The notes under the pieces are model-generated. The model was given only the letters and a program-made list of their open reading frames with translations. It did not search any database and had not been told where the DNA came from. A stretch of 64,000 nt of DNA from AP-15 sp963812675 (lineage in GTDB: Bacteria; Pseudomonadota; Alphaproteobacteria; ATCC43930; CGMCC-115725): contig CAWEWR010000002.1 of the NCBI GenBank assembly GCA_963812675.1, positions 186,001 to 250,000 on the forward strand, written 5' to 3'. Positions within the stretch are counted from its first letter, which is position 1. Each line of letters opens with the position of its first letter. The position numbers and the translations under genes are program-made. Shown here piece after piece: positions 9,201-17,702 of this stretch.

Positions 9201-11074
9201 AAGCGCGCCCTGATTGCCGGAGAGACCGAGGCCAACAAAGCGATCCCGGACAGCTGAAACTCATGAACCCACACTGCCGTGCCGTCGACGCTGTCGATCT
9301 GGAACGGTTCTTCGGCCACCACGCGCAGACCGAGGTTCTCGAGCATCGGCAAAACGTCGGAGAGCGCCACCGGTTCTTTTGCCCGATACAGCCGCAACCC
9401 CGGCAGCTGCGCGTCGAGGGCGGGATGGAGAGAGACTTCGAGCGGAGAACCCGCCAAGACAGCCTCGATCCGCTCCAGATCCACGACAGCCTGGGCAGCT
9501 TCCGTTCTTGCCTGATAGGCGATCGGAAAGGATTGAAAGCGACGCAGCCGGGCACGCGCCGCCTCTTCGCCGAAAGCCGTCGCCGCCGCCTCATATAGCC
9601 GGTCCGTCCAGCTTCGTCCCGCTTCGGCGAGCCGCTCTTCGAGCGCTTTGAGGTCGACCAGCGGGACCGCACCGCGGGTCGTGCGAACGATGAAGTGGAT
9701 GCGCGCCAGCGCCGATTCGTCGAGGTGAGTGTGAAAAGCCGAGACCTGCCCGGCAAACCCCTCTTCGAGGATTGCCCCGAAGCGGCTGCGCAATTGGCTG
9801 TCGTAGCGCTCGCGTGCCACGTAGACAAAGCAGGAAACGTAGCGCTCCAGCGGGTCGCGGCGGACAAATACGGCAATGCGCTGGCGCTCTTGCAGGTTGA
9901 GAACGCCGGTGACGGTTTCGAACAGCTGCTCCTCGTCGGCCTGGAACAGCTCGTCACGTGGAAACGTGTCGAGGATGTGCAGCAGAGCCTTGCCGTCATG
10001 GCTCGCCGGCGATACTCCGGAACGCTCGACGATCCTGCGGACCTTGAGCCGCAGCAGCGGGATCGAGCGGGAGCTGCGGCTGTAGGCCAGGGACGTGAAG
10101 AAGCCGAGGAAGACGCGAACGCCGGTCACGTCGCCCTTTGCGCCGAACCGCCGCACGCCGATGGCATCCATGTGGGCGGTCCGGTGAACTGTCCCGCGGC
10201 GGTTAGATTTGGTGATGACCAAGAGTTCGCGGCGGCGGACAAAATTCTGCACGTCGGAGGGCAACGAGGCGAGATCGCGTAGACCCCCGAAGACCGGGTG
10301 GGCCTCGTCGCGCAGAATGCCGAGCGGACCGTATTCGGGTTGGGCGGCGGAATTGAATAAATATTCCCGGTAGCCGAGAAAGGTAAAGTTGTCGTCGTCG
10401 AGCCAGCGCAGGAAATCCTGAGCTTCAGCCAGTTCGGCGGCGGGAAGCGGGAGCGGCTGCGCCGTCAATTCGGCTACGACCTCGCGCAAGACCCGGCGCA
10501 TCGGCTGCCAGTCGGTCACCGCCGCACGGACGTCGGCGAGGACACCCGACAATGTTCTCGTCAACCGGGCGAGGTCAGCCGAATTCGCTTCGGACGTGAT
10601 CTCGATTTGCATCCAGGATTCGCGCGTTCCGGCAACGCCCGGCTCTAGAATATCGCAGAGCCGCCCGTCCGGACCGCGGGCCACCGTCAATATTGGATGT
10701 ATGATCAGGTGGACGACGCGGTTGCTCGCATTAATCGCTCCGGTGACCGAGTCGACGAGGAACGGCATGTCGTCATTGACGATCTCGACGATCGTATGCG
10801 TCGATGACCAGCCATCCGCCGCCGGATCTGGGTTGCACACCCGGATCTTGGCTTGGCCCGAGCGCCGACGTTCTCCAAAGCGCCACAGCGACAGGGCGCC
10901 GCCATAGAGATTGCGCGGCGTCCGCTCGGCGACATCCGCCGGCGGAACGTGCTCGTAAAATTGCGCAATGAACCGATCGGCTGTCGCGTGATATGCCGGG
11001 TCGAGCAGCTCACCGGCGAGCGCGGCCGCCTTTTGGACGAGCATCGCCTTCTTGGCTTCGATAGTGCTCACCAT
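6278..11074 (-). CDS. gdhB: NAD-specific glutamate dehydrogenase, large (about 180 kDa) type
   Basis: About 1,598 residues, the size of the large NAD-GDH family of Proteobacteria and Streptomyces. It converts glutamate to 2-oxoglutarate and ammonium with NAD+, feeding the TCA cycle. The N-terminal half carries the ACT-like regulatory regions. The catalytic half shows GGIRWSDRKEDFRTEILGLMKAQ, then KNAVIVPVGSKGGFVVK and the nucleotide-binding stretch GVGDMSGDVFGNGML. The ATG at 11074 (MVSTIEAKKAML) was chosen because the upstream 45 codons lack family-like sequence. The long ORFs on the opposite strand are codon-bias shadows. gdhB is used as the symbol for this family and varies between genomes. 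Confidence 0.93.
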   Translation of the reverse strand: MVSTIEAKKAMLVQKAAALAGELLDPAYHATADRFIAQFYEHVPPADVAERTPRNLYGGALSLWRFGERRRSGQAKIRVCNPDPAADGWSSTHTIVEIVNDDMPFLVDSVTGAINASNRVVHLIIHPILTVARGPDGRLCDILEPGVAGTRESWMQIEITSEANSADLARLTRTLSGVLADVRAAVTDWQPMRRVLREVVAELTAQPLPLPAAELAEAQDFLRWLDDDNFTFLGYREYLFNSAAQPEYGPLGILRDEAHPVFGGLRDLASLPSDVQNFVRRRELLVITKSNRRGTVHRTAHMDAIGVRRFGAKGDVTGVRVFLGFFTSLAYSRSSRSIPLLRLKVRRIVERSGVSPASHDGKALLHILDTFPRDELFQADEEQLFETVTGVLNLQERQRIAVFVRRDPLERYVSCFVYVARERYDSQLRSRFGAILEEGFAGQVSAFHTHLDESALARIHFIVRTTRGAVPLVDLKALEERLAEAGRSWTDRLYEAAATAFGEEAARARLRRFQSFPIAYQARTEAAQAVVDLERIEAVLAGSPLEVSLHPALDAQLPGLRLYRAKEPVALSDVLPMLENLGLRVVAEEPFQIDSVDGTAVWVHEFQLSGIALLASVSPAIRARFEAALVEVWTGRVENDGFNRLVLAAGLSARQVAVLRLYAKFLRQAGTTFSQSYMEDALSGHPEIARRLVQLFERRFDPERTGSSLAAVAEIQAIDHALDAVGSLDEDRILHTFLTLVLRTVRTNYYQKLPSCEAKSYLAVKLASSELDLLPRPRPLYEIYIYSPRVEGVHMRAGKIARGGIRWSDRKEDFRTEILGLMKAQTVKNAVIVPVGSKGGFVVKQPPALPDKVRAEAVECYKTLVRGLLDLTDNIVSEGPGRHRVVPPPDVVRHDGDDPYLVVAADKGTATFSDFANAISEEYGFWLGDAFASGGSAGYDHKEMGITARGAWELVKRHFRELGRNIESSEITVIGVGDMSGDVFGNGMLMSRHLRLLGAFDHRHVFVDPDPDTARSFAERQRLFRLPRSSWADYDRTLISPGGGVFERSAKSVLVSPEMKRAFDIEADHLTPAELIRKLLTARVDLLWFGGIGTYVKSTNETQNEVGDRANDALRVNGDEIRARVIGEGANLAVTQRGRVAFALAGGRINTDAIDNSAGVDTSDHEVNVKILIDRAIASGAFLAEDRQPLLAEMSDEVTSLVLRDNYLQGEALSAAEARGVGSLDRQLRMIRDLERAGRLDRGLEFLPDDETLAARSAQGRGLVRPELAVLLAYAKMTLYEALLVSALPDAPELAEELRSYFPEAVRHRLAAQIATHPLHREIIATVVTNEIVNRARITFVHDMRARTGRSAAEVAQAYIMVREVFELRNLWAAIEALDNNVAAQVQIEMLLELADLVERAAGWLLYRKRLALGPEIGRFAGSVRSIAASLFDLLPLRDRNMVSQRSLRFAEAGVPEALATRVGGAMFLAAALDIADLAERSGQELDQAARVYYAVGAQFALDEMRIAARRLRAETPWQKQAVEATVDDLFALQTELAARILASSSSAQPEDPIAAWSAAHAAALAPTEPLIRELRVTATPDLAMLVVASRQLRHALG

Positions 11075-11198
11075 CGCCCTTTTAGGCTCTTGGAAAAGAT
11101 GATCATGACTGCTGGTAGATGCGCTCGGTCCCGAAGCGAAACCACCCCTCGATCCGCAAATGCGGCAAAATTGTGTCAAATACTCTCGTATCGTAACG

Positions 11199-11208
11199 GA
11201 CCGTAACA
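11199..11208 (-). promoter_or_regulatory. Possible operator half-site upstream of the glutamate dehydrogenase gene
   Basis: Read on the minus strand, TGTTACGGTC is followed by CGTTACGATAC, giving two direct GTTACG hexamers about one helical turn apart, 125 bp upstream of the gene start. The first ten bases are identical to the left part of the palindrome in front of the ChrB-like gene at 40771. No protein is assigned. Confidence 0.25.
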
Positions 11209-11277
11209 AATCATCTTTATTTAAGCCGCGAGGCCGATCATATTCTCCACGGGGAAGCGCAGGAAATCGCCGGGCAA

Positions 11278-11481
11278 ATGCGAATGATGGAATTTCAGGT
11301 GTGTCGGCGCGGACGGGCGACGAGATGGGTCGTTATGCTCGGAGGCTCCGTCTATGGCGCTTATCTCGATAAGGAGCAGGCGCTTCTCGATGCTGTGGAT
11401 GCGGCGCGCGACGCGTTGCATTCGGGCCGCGAGGCCCAGGTCTGGGTCAGGGATCGTTCCCACGCCGCCCGTGTGTTCTAA
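11278..11481 (+). CDS. Small hypothetical protein (67 aa)
   Basis: An ORF of 67 codons, MRMMEFQVCRRGRATRWVVM at the start, with a YGAYLDKEQALLDAVDAARD segment and an acidic/aromatic end. The pattern of a short strand, a turn, an alanine-rich helix and a closing strand is reminiscent of DUF2188-type small proteins, but I cannot confirm this. AGGAAA lies about 11 bases before the ATG. Alternative ATGs at 11284 and 11287 would shorten it slightly. It is divergent from the glutamate dehydrogenase gene. Confidence 0.55.
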   Translation: MRMMEFQVCRRGRATRWVVMLGGSVYGAYLDKEQALLDAVDAARDALHSGREAQVWVRDRSHAARVF

Positions 11482-11521
11482 CCCGGCTGCGTTTGATTCG
11501 CTCGGAGAGGCGATCGAACCT

Positions 11522-12052
11522 TCACGAACCGGGCGGATTTATCCGGGCGGTGAAGTCGCGCGTCGCGCGAGCTTCGCGATCATGCTGGAGCGCCCAGCCT
11601 ATGGAGGGGAACGCGAGTTCGTTCCACGGGATTTCTTCCCACTTGAAGAGCTTGACTTCGAGGCTTTCCAACCCTGCCTGGATGGCGTCATCGAGAAGCC
11701 GGGCGCGGTAGATCAGCTGGACCTGGCTGATCCGTGGAATGTCGTAGATTGCAAGCAACCCCTCGATCTCGATCCGCGCGCGGGCTTCTTCCCAAGCCTC
11801 GCGTTCAGCCCCCGCACTGGCCGCTTCATTGAGTTCGAGATAGCCGGCCGGCAAAGTCCAATAGCCATAGCGCGGCTCGATCGAACGGCGCACCAACAGG
11901 ATACGGTCGTCCCAGCGGGCGACCGAGCCCACGACGATTTTCGGATTATCATAGAGGATATAGCCGCATTCGGCGCAGATCATGCGCTCGCGGTTGTCGC
12001 CTTCGGGGATCCCGCGGACTGATGGGCCGCGAAAAGCGTTATCGTCCGACAT
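11522..12052 (-). CDS. NUDIX hydrolase with N-terminal CxxC motif
   Basis: 176 residues from the ATG at 12052 (MSDDNAFRG). A short metal-ribbon-like CAECGYILYDNPK precedes the NUDIX domain, an arrangement seen in NADH-pyrophosphatase-like and ADP-ribose hydrolase relatives. The NUDIX box is GYLELNE, seven residues, then REAWEEA, matching GX5EX7REUXEE. The enzyme should hydrolyse a nucleoside diphosphate linked to another moiety, but the substrate is not evident. The longer ORF to 12130 adds atypical sequence and was not used. Confidence 0.88.
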   Translation of the reverse strand: MSDDNAFRGPSVRGIPEGDNRERMICAECGYILYDNPKIVVGSVARWDDRILLVRRSIEPRYGYWTLPAGYLELNEAASAGAEREAWEEARARIEIEGLLAIYDIPRISQVQLIYRARLLDDAIQAGLESLEVKLFKWEEIPWNELAFPSIGWALQHDREARATRDFTARINPPGS

Positions 12053-12259
12053 CGCGCCTTCCCTCGGCGCGCGATGGGCTCCGACCATGGCCATTTTCAC
12101 AATTTCCGGCCAGCGATCTGCAATGATCACTCAGCGCCATCTCGGTCGATCTATCGCTCCGTCCGATTATCGATAATACCAGCCCCCCGATGGGGGGCAA
12201 CATCGCTCGCTCAGCTCCCCCTTGCAAAGCCGCGCCCCAACGTTAACTCCTCGTTCACC

Positions 12260-13312
12260 ATGATATCTCCGTTGGACAGGATGGCTTTCGACGCGGTGCA
12301 GACCGCGCGCATCAGCTGGTTTTTTGGCCAAAAGCTGCTGGCCGCCCGAATGGGTCGCCCAGTGCGATTGCCGGAAGCGCTTCATGGGCGGCCAATGCCG
12401 GACCGGCAACGTCTCCTCGCGGACCTGCGCTCGTTGTTGGAGCAGGATTGGCGAAATATAGAGGCCGGCTACTATGCGCCCCCGGCCGACGGGCTCGGCA
12501 AGCCGCTGGAGGAGATCCGCCGCGCAATCGACTTCTTTGCCGATCTAAATGCGGTCGAACAGAGGCGGCACAGCGGAAATGAGGGACGCGTTCTGACAGA
12601 GGCGCCGACCGGCCGATATCCGCCGTATTATCTGCAGAAATTCCACTTTCAGACGGACGGGTATCTGAGCGATGCCTCCGCCGAGCGCTACGACCACCAG
12701 GTCGAGGTGCTGTTCGGCGGCGGCGCAGCCGCGATGCGGCGCCAAGCGCTCGTCCCGCTAAAGCGCGCTCTTGCAGGAAATTCTGCCGGCGGGAGGGGCG
12801 GGGCGCGATTGCTCGACGTCGCCTGCGGAACCGGGCGATTTCTCCGTGAGGTGAAGGCGAATTACCCGCGCCTCCATGTTTCCGGCCTCGACCTGTCGCC
12901 GCATTACCTCTCCGTCACCCGGCGCGAGCTCGCGCCATGGTCGCGCGTTCGGTTTGTCGAAGGCATGGCCGAGGCGATGCCCTTTGCCGACGCGGAATTC
13001 GATGTCGTCACCTGCATCTATCTGTTTCACGAGTTGCCGCCGCGCATCCGCCGCGGAGCTGTAGCCGAGATCCGCCGTGTGCTGCGGTCCGGCGGCACCC
13101 TGATATTCGTGGATTCCCTGCAGACCGGCGACGAACCCGACTACGACAGCACGCTGGAGTTCTTTCCCGTCGCATTTTACGAGCCCTATTACGAGAGTTA
13201 CCTGCGCGAGGACCTCGATCGGTTGTGGAGCCCGGGGTTCACACCCGGTGAGCGCATTCCGGCCTATTTCTCGAAAGTGGTGAGCTATCGCCGCGACGGA
13301 GAAATTTCTTGA
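12260..13312 (+). CDS. Class I SAM-dependent methyltransferase
   Basis: 350 residues from the ATG at 12260 (MISPLDRMAFDAVQTARISW). An N-terminal region of about 180 residues precedes the Rossmann methyltransferase domain. Motif I is LLDVACGTGRFLREV, followed by the acidic residue in VSGLDLSPHYL, GMAEAMPFADAEFDVV, and the post-motif RVLRSGGTLIFVDS. This is typical of UbiE/Methyltransf_11-like enzymes acting on small molecules or lipids. The substrate is unknown. It is the last gene before gcrA on the same strand, with an independent start region for gcrA. Confidence 0.87.
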   Translation: MISPLDRMAFDAVQTARISWFFGQKLLAARMGRPVRLPEALHGRPMPDRQRLLADLRSLLEQDWRNIEAGYYAPPADGLGKPLEEIRRAIDFFADLNAVEQRRHSGNEGRVLTEAPTGRYPPYYLQKFHFQTDGYLSDASAERYDHQVEVLFGGGAAAMRRQALVPLKRALAGNSAGGRGGARLLDVACGTGRFLREVKANYPRLHVSGLDLSPHYLSVTRRELAPWSRVRFVEGMAEAMPFADAEFDVVTCIYLFHELPPRIRRGAVAEIRRVLRSGGTLIFVDSLQTGDEPDYDSTLEFFPVAFYEPYYESYLREDLDRLWSPGFTPGERIPAYFSKVVSYRRDGEIS

Positions 13313-13369
13313 CCCAGATATAGATATTGCTTGCCAGCGGACCACAAGCGTGATACCGTATTTTGTGTA

Positions 13370-13389
13370 GGTGGACTGGGGGGTCCACC
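13370..13389 (+). promoter_or_regulatory. Palindrome in the gcrA leader
   Basis: GGTGGAC and GTCCACC are perfect inverted 7-mers around TGGGGG, ending 17 bases before the gcrA start. A possible promoter lies upstream: TTGCCA at 13331 and TACCGT at 13354, spaced by 17. The palindrome would then sit in the 5' leader, as an operator or a small RNA hairpin. Function is unproven. Confidence 0.35.
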
Positions 13390-13406
13390 GCATACGGGGG
13401 AAATCG

Positions 13407-13748
13407 ATGGAAATGACCTGGACGCCCGAGCGCGTCGAGATACTGAATCGCTTGTTCGAGGAGGGATTGCCGACCTCCGAGATCGGCCGCCGCATGGGCC
13501 TGACGAAAAATACGATAATCGGCCGGCTGCACCGCAATGGAATGAGCCGCCGCGAAACCGGGCCAAAATTCGTGCCGCAACGGAATTTCTTCGAATTCAG
13601 CGGGCCCGGCTGCCTGTGGCCGCACGGTCACCCCGACGATCCTCAATTCCATTTCTGCGGCGGCAACCCGTTGCCGGGCAAGCCGTATTGCGCGGCCCAC
13701 GCCGCGATTGCGTATGTGCGGCCGAAAGAGGAAAAACAGGCCGCGTAG
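13407..13748 (+). CDS. gcrA: GcrA cell-cycle regulator
   Basis: 113 residues starting MEMTWTPERVEILNRLFEEG, after a GGGGA ribosome site six bases upstream. The N-terminal helix-turn-helix continues as IGRRMGLTKNTIIGRLHRNG. The C-terminal sigma-interacting part has the family CLWPHGHPDDPQFHFCG and PGKPYCAAHAAIAY. GcrA binds sigma70 RNA polymerase and acts at promoters carrying the CcrM-methylated GANTC site, so it is a strong alphaproteobacterial marker. I see no GANTC in its own immediate leader. Confidence 0.93.
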   Translation: MEMTWTPERVEILNRLFEEGLPTSEIGRRMGLTKNTIIGRLHRNGMSRRETGPKFVPQRNFFEFSGPGCLWPHGHPDDPQFHFCGGNPLPGKPYCAAHAAIAYVRPKEEKQAA

Positions 13749-13757
13749 CGCGCACTC

Positions 13758-14933
13758 TCAGCGGGTGAGGCGGCGCATTGCGCGGTCGAGCCCCTTGAGG
13801 GTCAGCGGGAACATCCGGTCGTCGACGATCTGCCGGATCATCCCAATGCTGGCGGTGCCGGACCAGTATTTCTGCGGCACTGGGTTGAGCCACACCGCCT
13901 TCGGATAGGTGTCGAGCAGACGGCGAAGCCAGGTTTCGCCGGGCTCTTCGTTCCAGCGCTCGACGCTGCCACCCTCTTTTGCAATTTCGTAGGGGCTCAT
14001 GCTGGCGTCCCCGACGAGCACGACGCGCCAGCTAGCATCGTATGTGCGCATCAGCTCCATGAGCGGAGTCTGCTCGATCTGACGCCGTCGCGAGTCCCGC
14101 CACACCAAATCATAGATGCAATTGTGAAAGTAAAAGTGGATCAGGTGTTTGAACTCGGAGCGCGCGGCCGAAAACAGCTCCTCGCAGACGCGCACGTGAT
14201 CCTCCATCGACCCGCCGACATCCACGAACAGCAGCAGCTTGACGGTGTTGTGCCGCTCCGGCACCAGCTTCAGATCGAGCCAGCCGGCGTTGTGTGCCGT
14301 GGCTTTTACCGTGCCGTCGAGGTCGAGCTCGTCGGCGGCCCCGTCACGCGCAAATTGCCGCAACCGGCGTAACGCCAGCTTGATGTTGCGCGTGCCGAGC
14401 TCGACGGTGTCGTCGAGATTGCGGAACTCGCGCCGGTCCCACACTTTGACCGCGCTGCGGCTGCGGCCCTCCTCCTGGCCGATGCGCACCCCTTCGGGGT
14501 TGTAGCCGTAAGCGCCGAACGGCGAGGTGCCGGCCGTGCCGATCCATTTGCCGCCGCCCTGGTGCCGCGCCTTTTGTTCGGCCAATCTCTGGCGCAACGT
14601 CTCCATCAGCTTTTCCCAGCCGCCGAGCGCCTCGATCAGCCGCTTCTCCTCCTCGGTCAGAAACCGTTCGGCGAGTTTCTTCAACCATGCCTCGGGGAGC
14701 TCGTCCTTCGGGTCCGCCAAGGTCTCGATGCCCTTGAAGCAATGCCCGAACACCCGATCGAAGCGATCGAGATGCCGCTCGTCTTTGACCAGCGAGGTGC
14801 GCGCGAGAAAATAAAACTCCTCGATATCGAACGCGGCGACGCGGATTTGCATCGCCTCCATCAAAGTCAGGTATTCGCGCAGCGAGACCGGCACCTTGGC
14901 CTCGCGCAGCTCCGCGAAAAACGAGAAGAACAC
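13758..14933 (-). CDS. VWA-domain protein, CoxE-like
   Basis: About 391 residues. The MIDAS-like strand LLLFVDVGGSMEDHVRVCEELFSAARSE marks the von Willebrand A domain. In this copy the canonical DxSxS reads DVGGS. The central WIGTAGTSPFGAYGYNPEG and SAVKVWDRREFRNLDDTVELG are typical of CoxE-like proteins partnered with MoxR ATPases. I place the start at GTG 14933 (FFSFFAELREAKVPVSLREY). The open frame extends to 14984 only through the adjoining repeat, which would add MRGEGQGEGQ. It is downstream of the MoxR gene at 15096-15944 with a 160-bp repeat-filled gap. Confidence 0.87.
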   Translation of the reverse strand: MFFSFFAELREAKVPVSLREYLTLMEAMQIRVAAFDIEEFYFLARTSLVKDERHLDRFDRVFGHCFKGIETLADPKDELPEAWLKKLAERFLTEEEKRLIEALGGWEKLMETLRQRLAEQKARHQGGGKWIGTAGTSPFGAYGYNPEGVRIGQEEGRSRSAVKVWDRREFRNLDDTVELGTRNIKLALRRLRQFARDGAADELDLDGTVKATAHNAGWLDLKLVPERHNTVKLLLFVDVGGSMEDHVRVCEELFSAARSEFKHLIHFYFHNCIYDLVWRDSRRRQIEQTPLMELMRTYDASWRVVLVGDASMSPYEIAKEGGSVERWNEEPGETWLRRLLDTYPKAVWLNPVPQKYWSGTASIGMIRQIVDDRMFPLTLKGLDRAMRRLTR

Positions 14934-14957
14934 AGTTACGGCCGAGCCCAGCGACTG

Positions 14958-15070
14958 CCCCTCACCCTGACCCTCTCCCCGCAAGCGGGGGGAGGGAGAA
15001 GGAAAGCCCCTCGCCCCGCTCGGGCGGGGAGAGGGAGGGGCCCGTCGCGCAGCGATGGGAGGGTGAGGGG
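14958..15070. repeat. Palindromic repeat element between moxR-like and VWA genes
   Basis: Flanked by CCCCTCACCC and GGGTGAGGGG (inverted). It contains CTCTCCCCGCAAGCGGGGGGAG and CCCCGCTCGGGCGGGG type hairpins. It fills the space between two genes expected to be co-transcribed. Confidence 0.8.
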
Positions 15071-15095
15071 CGCCAACGGAGGGAAAATCACCGGT

Positions 15096-15944
15096 TCAGC
15101 CGCGCTCGCGGCGGTGCAGGAAGGCGAGGCGCTCGAACAGGTGAACATCCTGTTCGTTCTTCAACAGGGCACCGTGCAGCGGCGGGATCAGCTTGGCTGG
15201 GTCGCGCGTGCGCAGCACATCGGGCGACACGTCTTCGACGAGCAGCAGCTTGATCCAGTCGAGGAGCTCCGAGGTCGAGGGTTTTTTCTTCAATCCCGGC
15301 ACTTCTCGGATATCATAAAAGATCGTCAAAGCCTCGCGCAGAAGTTCGTGCTTAAGATTTGGAAAATGCACGTCTATGATCTGCTGCATCGTCGCGCGGT
15401 CGGGGAAGCGAATGTAGTGGAAGAAGCAGCGGCGCAGAAAAGCATCCGGCAGCTCCTTCTCATTGTTGGAGGTGATAACGACGATTGGGCGATGCCGGGC
15501 GGAGATGGTACGCCGGGTCTCGTAGACATAGAATTCCATACGATCGAGCTCGAGGAGCAGATCGTTCGGAAACTCGATATCTGCCTTGTCGATCTCGTCG
15601 ATCAGAAGCACCGGAGCCTCGGCGGCCTCGAACGCCTCCCAAAGCTTTCCCGGCACGATATAGTTGGCGATGTCGTGGACGCGCTCGTCGCCTAGTTGGC
15701 CGTCGCGCAGCCGGGAGACCGCGTCATATTCATAGAGTCCCTGCTGGGCCTTGGTGGTCGATTTGATATGCCAGGTGATCAGGTCCTTGCCGACGCCGCG
15801 GGAGATTTCATGGGCAAGGATGGTTTTGCCGGTGCCGGGCTCGCCTTTGACGAGGAGCGGACGCTCGAGAGCGATAGCGGCGTTGACCGCGACCCGAAGA
15901 TCCTGCGTTGCGACGTAAGTATCGGTGCCTTCGAAACGCCGCAT
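15096..15944 (-). CDS. MoxR-family AAA+ ATPase
   Basis: 282 residues from ATG 15944 (MRRFEGTDTYVATQDL). Walker A is GEPGTGKT at residues 34-41, Walker B is VLLIDEIDKAD, and sensor 1 follows as VVITSNNEKELPDAFLRRC. MoxR ATPases act as chaperones that load metal cofactors or assemble complexes together with VWA proteins, and the VWA partner is next downstream. Upstream in-frame ATGs (15950, 15983) are possible, but conservation begins at RRFEGT. Divergent from the 16004 gene. Confidence 0.9.
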   Translation of the reverse strand: MRRFEGTDTYVATQDLRVAVNAAIALERPLLVKGEPGTGKTILAHEISRGVGKDLITWHIKSTTKAQQGLYEYDAVSRLRDGQLGDERVHDIANYIVPGKLWEAFEAAEAPVLLIDEIDKADIEFPNDLLLELDRMEFYVYETRRTISARHRPIVVITSNNEKELPDAFLRRCFFHYIRFPDRATMQQIIDVHFPNLKHELLREALTIFYDIREVPGLKKKPSTSELLDWIKLLLVEDVSPDVLRTRDPAKLIPPLHGALLKNEQDVHLFERLAFLHRRERG

Positions 15945-16003
15945 CCCGACCATTTCCCTCGCGCGTGGATTGCCTTTCATCATGACATAGCCCGAGGTAC
16001 GCG

Positions 16004-17645
16004 ATGACACCAGCCCCGCCGCAGCTCACACCGCCTCGAGCACGGATCAGGGCGATACCGACCGCTGTCCTTGGGGTAGTGCTCCTCGCCGCTCTTTTCC
16101 TGCCGGCGCGGGACCCCGTGACGCACGGTATCGCCGCAGAGTGGCGCCCCTCTGCCGAACTGGTGGGTGTCCTCTTTCTGATCGCGATGGCGGCCCTGGC
16201 CAGTCCGCGTCTTGTTGCCGGACGCGGCTTCGCCTTTGTGCTGGCCCTGCTCGTGGTCGCGGCGGCCCTGCTCAACCTGGCCGATGCCGCAACCCCGAGC
16301 TTGCTCGGCCGCGACCTCAACCTCTACTGGGATCTCCAGCATCTCCCGTCGCTTTTCGGCCTGGCCCGCAACTCGGCGGGCTTGTGGAGCGCCTCTGTCG
16401 CGGCAGCCCTGCTCTTTGCCGTCGTCCTGTTGGTGATCACGGGCGTCTATTGGATATGGCGCAGAGTTCTGGCCACCCTTGCTGACCGGCGGATTGCCAT
16501 CGGCGCCGCGGTCTTGCTGGGTGTCGCGCTCGAACGTCACATCGTTCTTGCCGACCGAGCAGCGCCCGCTCGCGATCGGGCTGGGCACCGACATCGTCCG
16601 CCATGCCGCATCGATCGAGCGCGTTTGGCGGATGCAAGCCCAAGCGGGCATCCCATTGCCGACTGCTCTCGCTTCCTCGGGTCCGCCCGGCAGCAACCTT
16701 ACGGGCCTCAAGCGACGCGACGTCTACCTCGTCTATATCGAATCCTACGGCACGACGGTTTTCGATACGCCGGAGTTTCGCTCCGCATTGCGGGGATCGC
16801 TCGCAGAATTCGAGTCGAGGCTGCGCGCTGCCGGCTACACGATGGCCTCGAACCGGCTGGTGTCGCCGACGTTCGGGGGCGGGTCTTGGCTGGCCCATGC
16901 GACCCTCGCCAGTGGGGTCCGCATGGACGACCCGGTTCTGTACTCGCAGCTGTTCCGTTCCGGCCGCAAGCTGCTGCCCGGCTACTTCAAGGATGCGGGC
17001 TGGCGTGCGATCGAGATAATGCCGGGCATAAAGGCGCCGGATCCGGAAGCCCGAGCCTGGGGTTTCGACCGTGACGTCTATGCCGCGGAACTCGGCTATC
17101 ACGGTCCGTCTTTCGGCTGGTTTGCGATCCCCGATCAGTTCACACTCGAACGCGCCTCGGCGATACGCGAGGCACTCGGTTCCGAAGCGCCGGTATTCAC
17201 GCAGATCGTGCTCGTGTCGAGCCACATCCCGTTTTCGCCGGTGCCACCTTATCTCGCCGATTGGCGTGATGCCGGGGTCTTTGCAACGGTGCCCGCCGAT
17301 GCTTGGGAAGAGATTTTCCAGCCGCCTGATTGGACAGTGCTGGCGCCCGGTTACTTAAAGAGCCTGAAGTATGATTTCGCGGTGCTCGGCGATTGGCTTG
17401 CAAACCATCTGCCGGGCGACGGGCTCGTCATCCTGCTCGGCGACCACCAGCCGCCGGCGGTCGTTGGCGGCGAGCTCCAACAATGGACCGTACCGGTTCA
17501 CGTGCTGTCCCGTGACCCCGACCTCATCGCGCCCTTCACTGCAGCGGGATATGCTGGTGGGCTCGTCCCACCGCGAACACCGCCGCCTAAGGGAATGGAG
17601 ACTTTCCTGCCGAGCTTTCTCGCCGCTTTCGACCGCGCCGACTGA
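16004..17645 (+). pseudogene. LTA-synthase-like membrane sulfatase/phosphotransferase family protein, one frameshift
   Basis: The first frame (16004 to about 16530) gives four or five membrane segments, such as AVLGVVLLAALFLPA and FAFVLALLVVAAALL. The second frame (about 16530 to 17645) gives an alkaline-phosphatase-superfamily domain with VYLVYIESYGTTVF (nucleophile Thr region) and the metal ligand motif VILLGDHQPP near the end. Joined, they form one protein of about 545 residues of the type that transfers phosphoglycerol or phosphoethanolamine outside the membrane. The frame changes by one extra base somewhere between 16515 and 16560. Without that base the gene is intact, so recent decay or a sequencing error fits. 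Confidence 0.75.
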
Positions 17646-17650
17646 CCGTG

Positions 17651-17686
17651 TTCATCCGCTGACCGGGTTTCATCTGCTGACCGGGT
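17651..17686. repeat. 18-bp tandem duplication
   Basis: TTCATCCGCTGACCGGGT is followed at once by TTCATCTGCTGACCGGGT, one mismatch, and the start of a third copy (TTCA). It lies between the LTA-like pseudogene and the SET gene, which converge here. No function is evident. Confidence 0.8.
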
Positions 17687-17702
17687 TCACCCGCGCCTGA
17701 GG

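Noticed and set aside
14958..15070. Possible rho-independent terminators at the palindromic repeats
   Set aside because: The hairpins lack a following T-run on either strand, so intrinsic termination is not supported by sequence.
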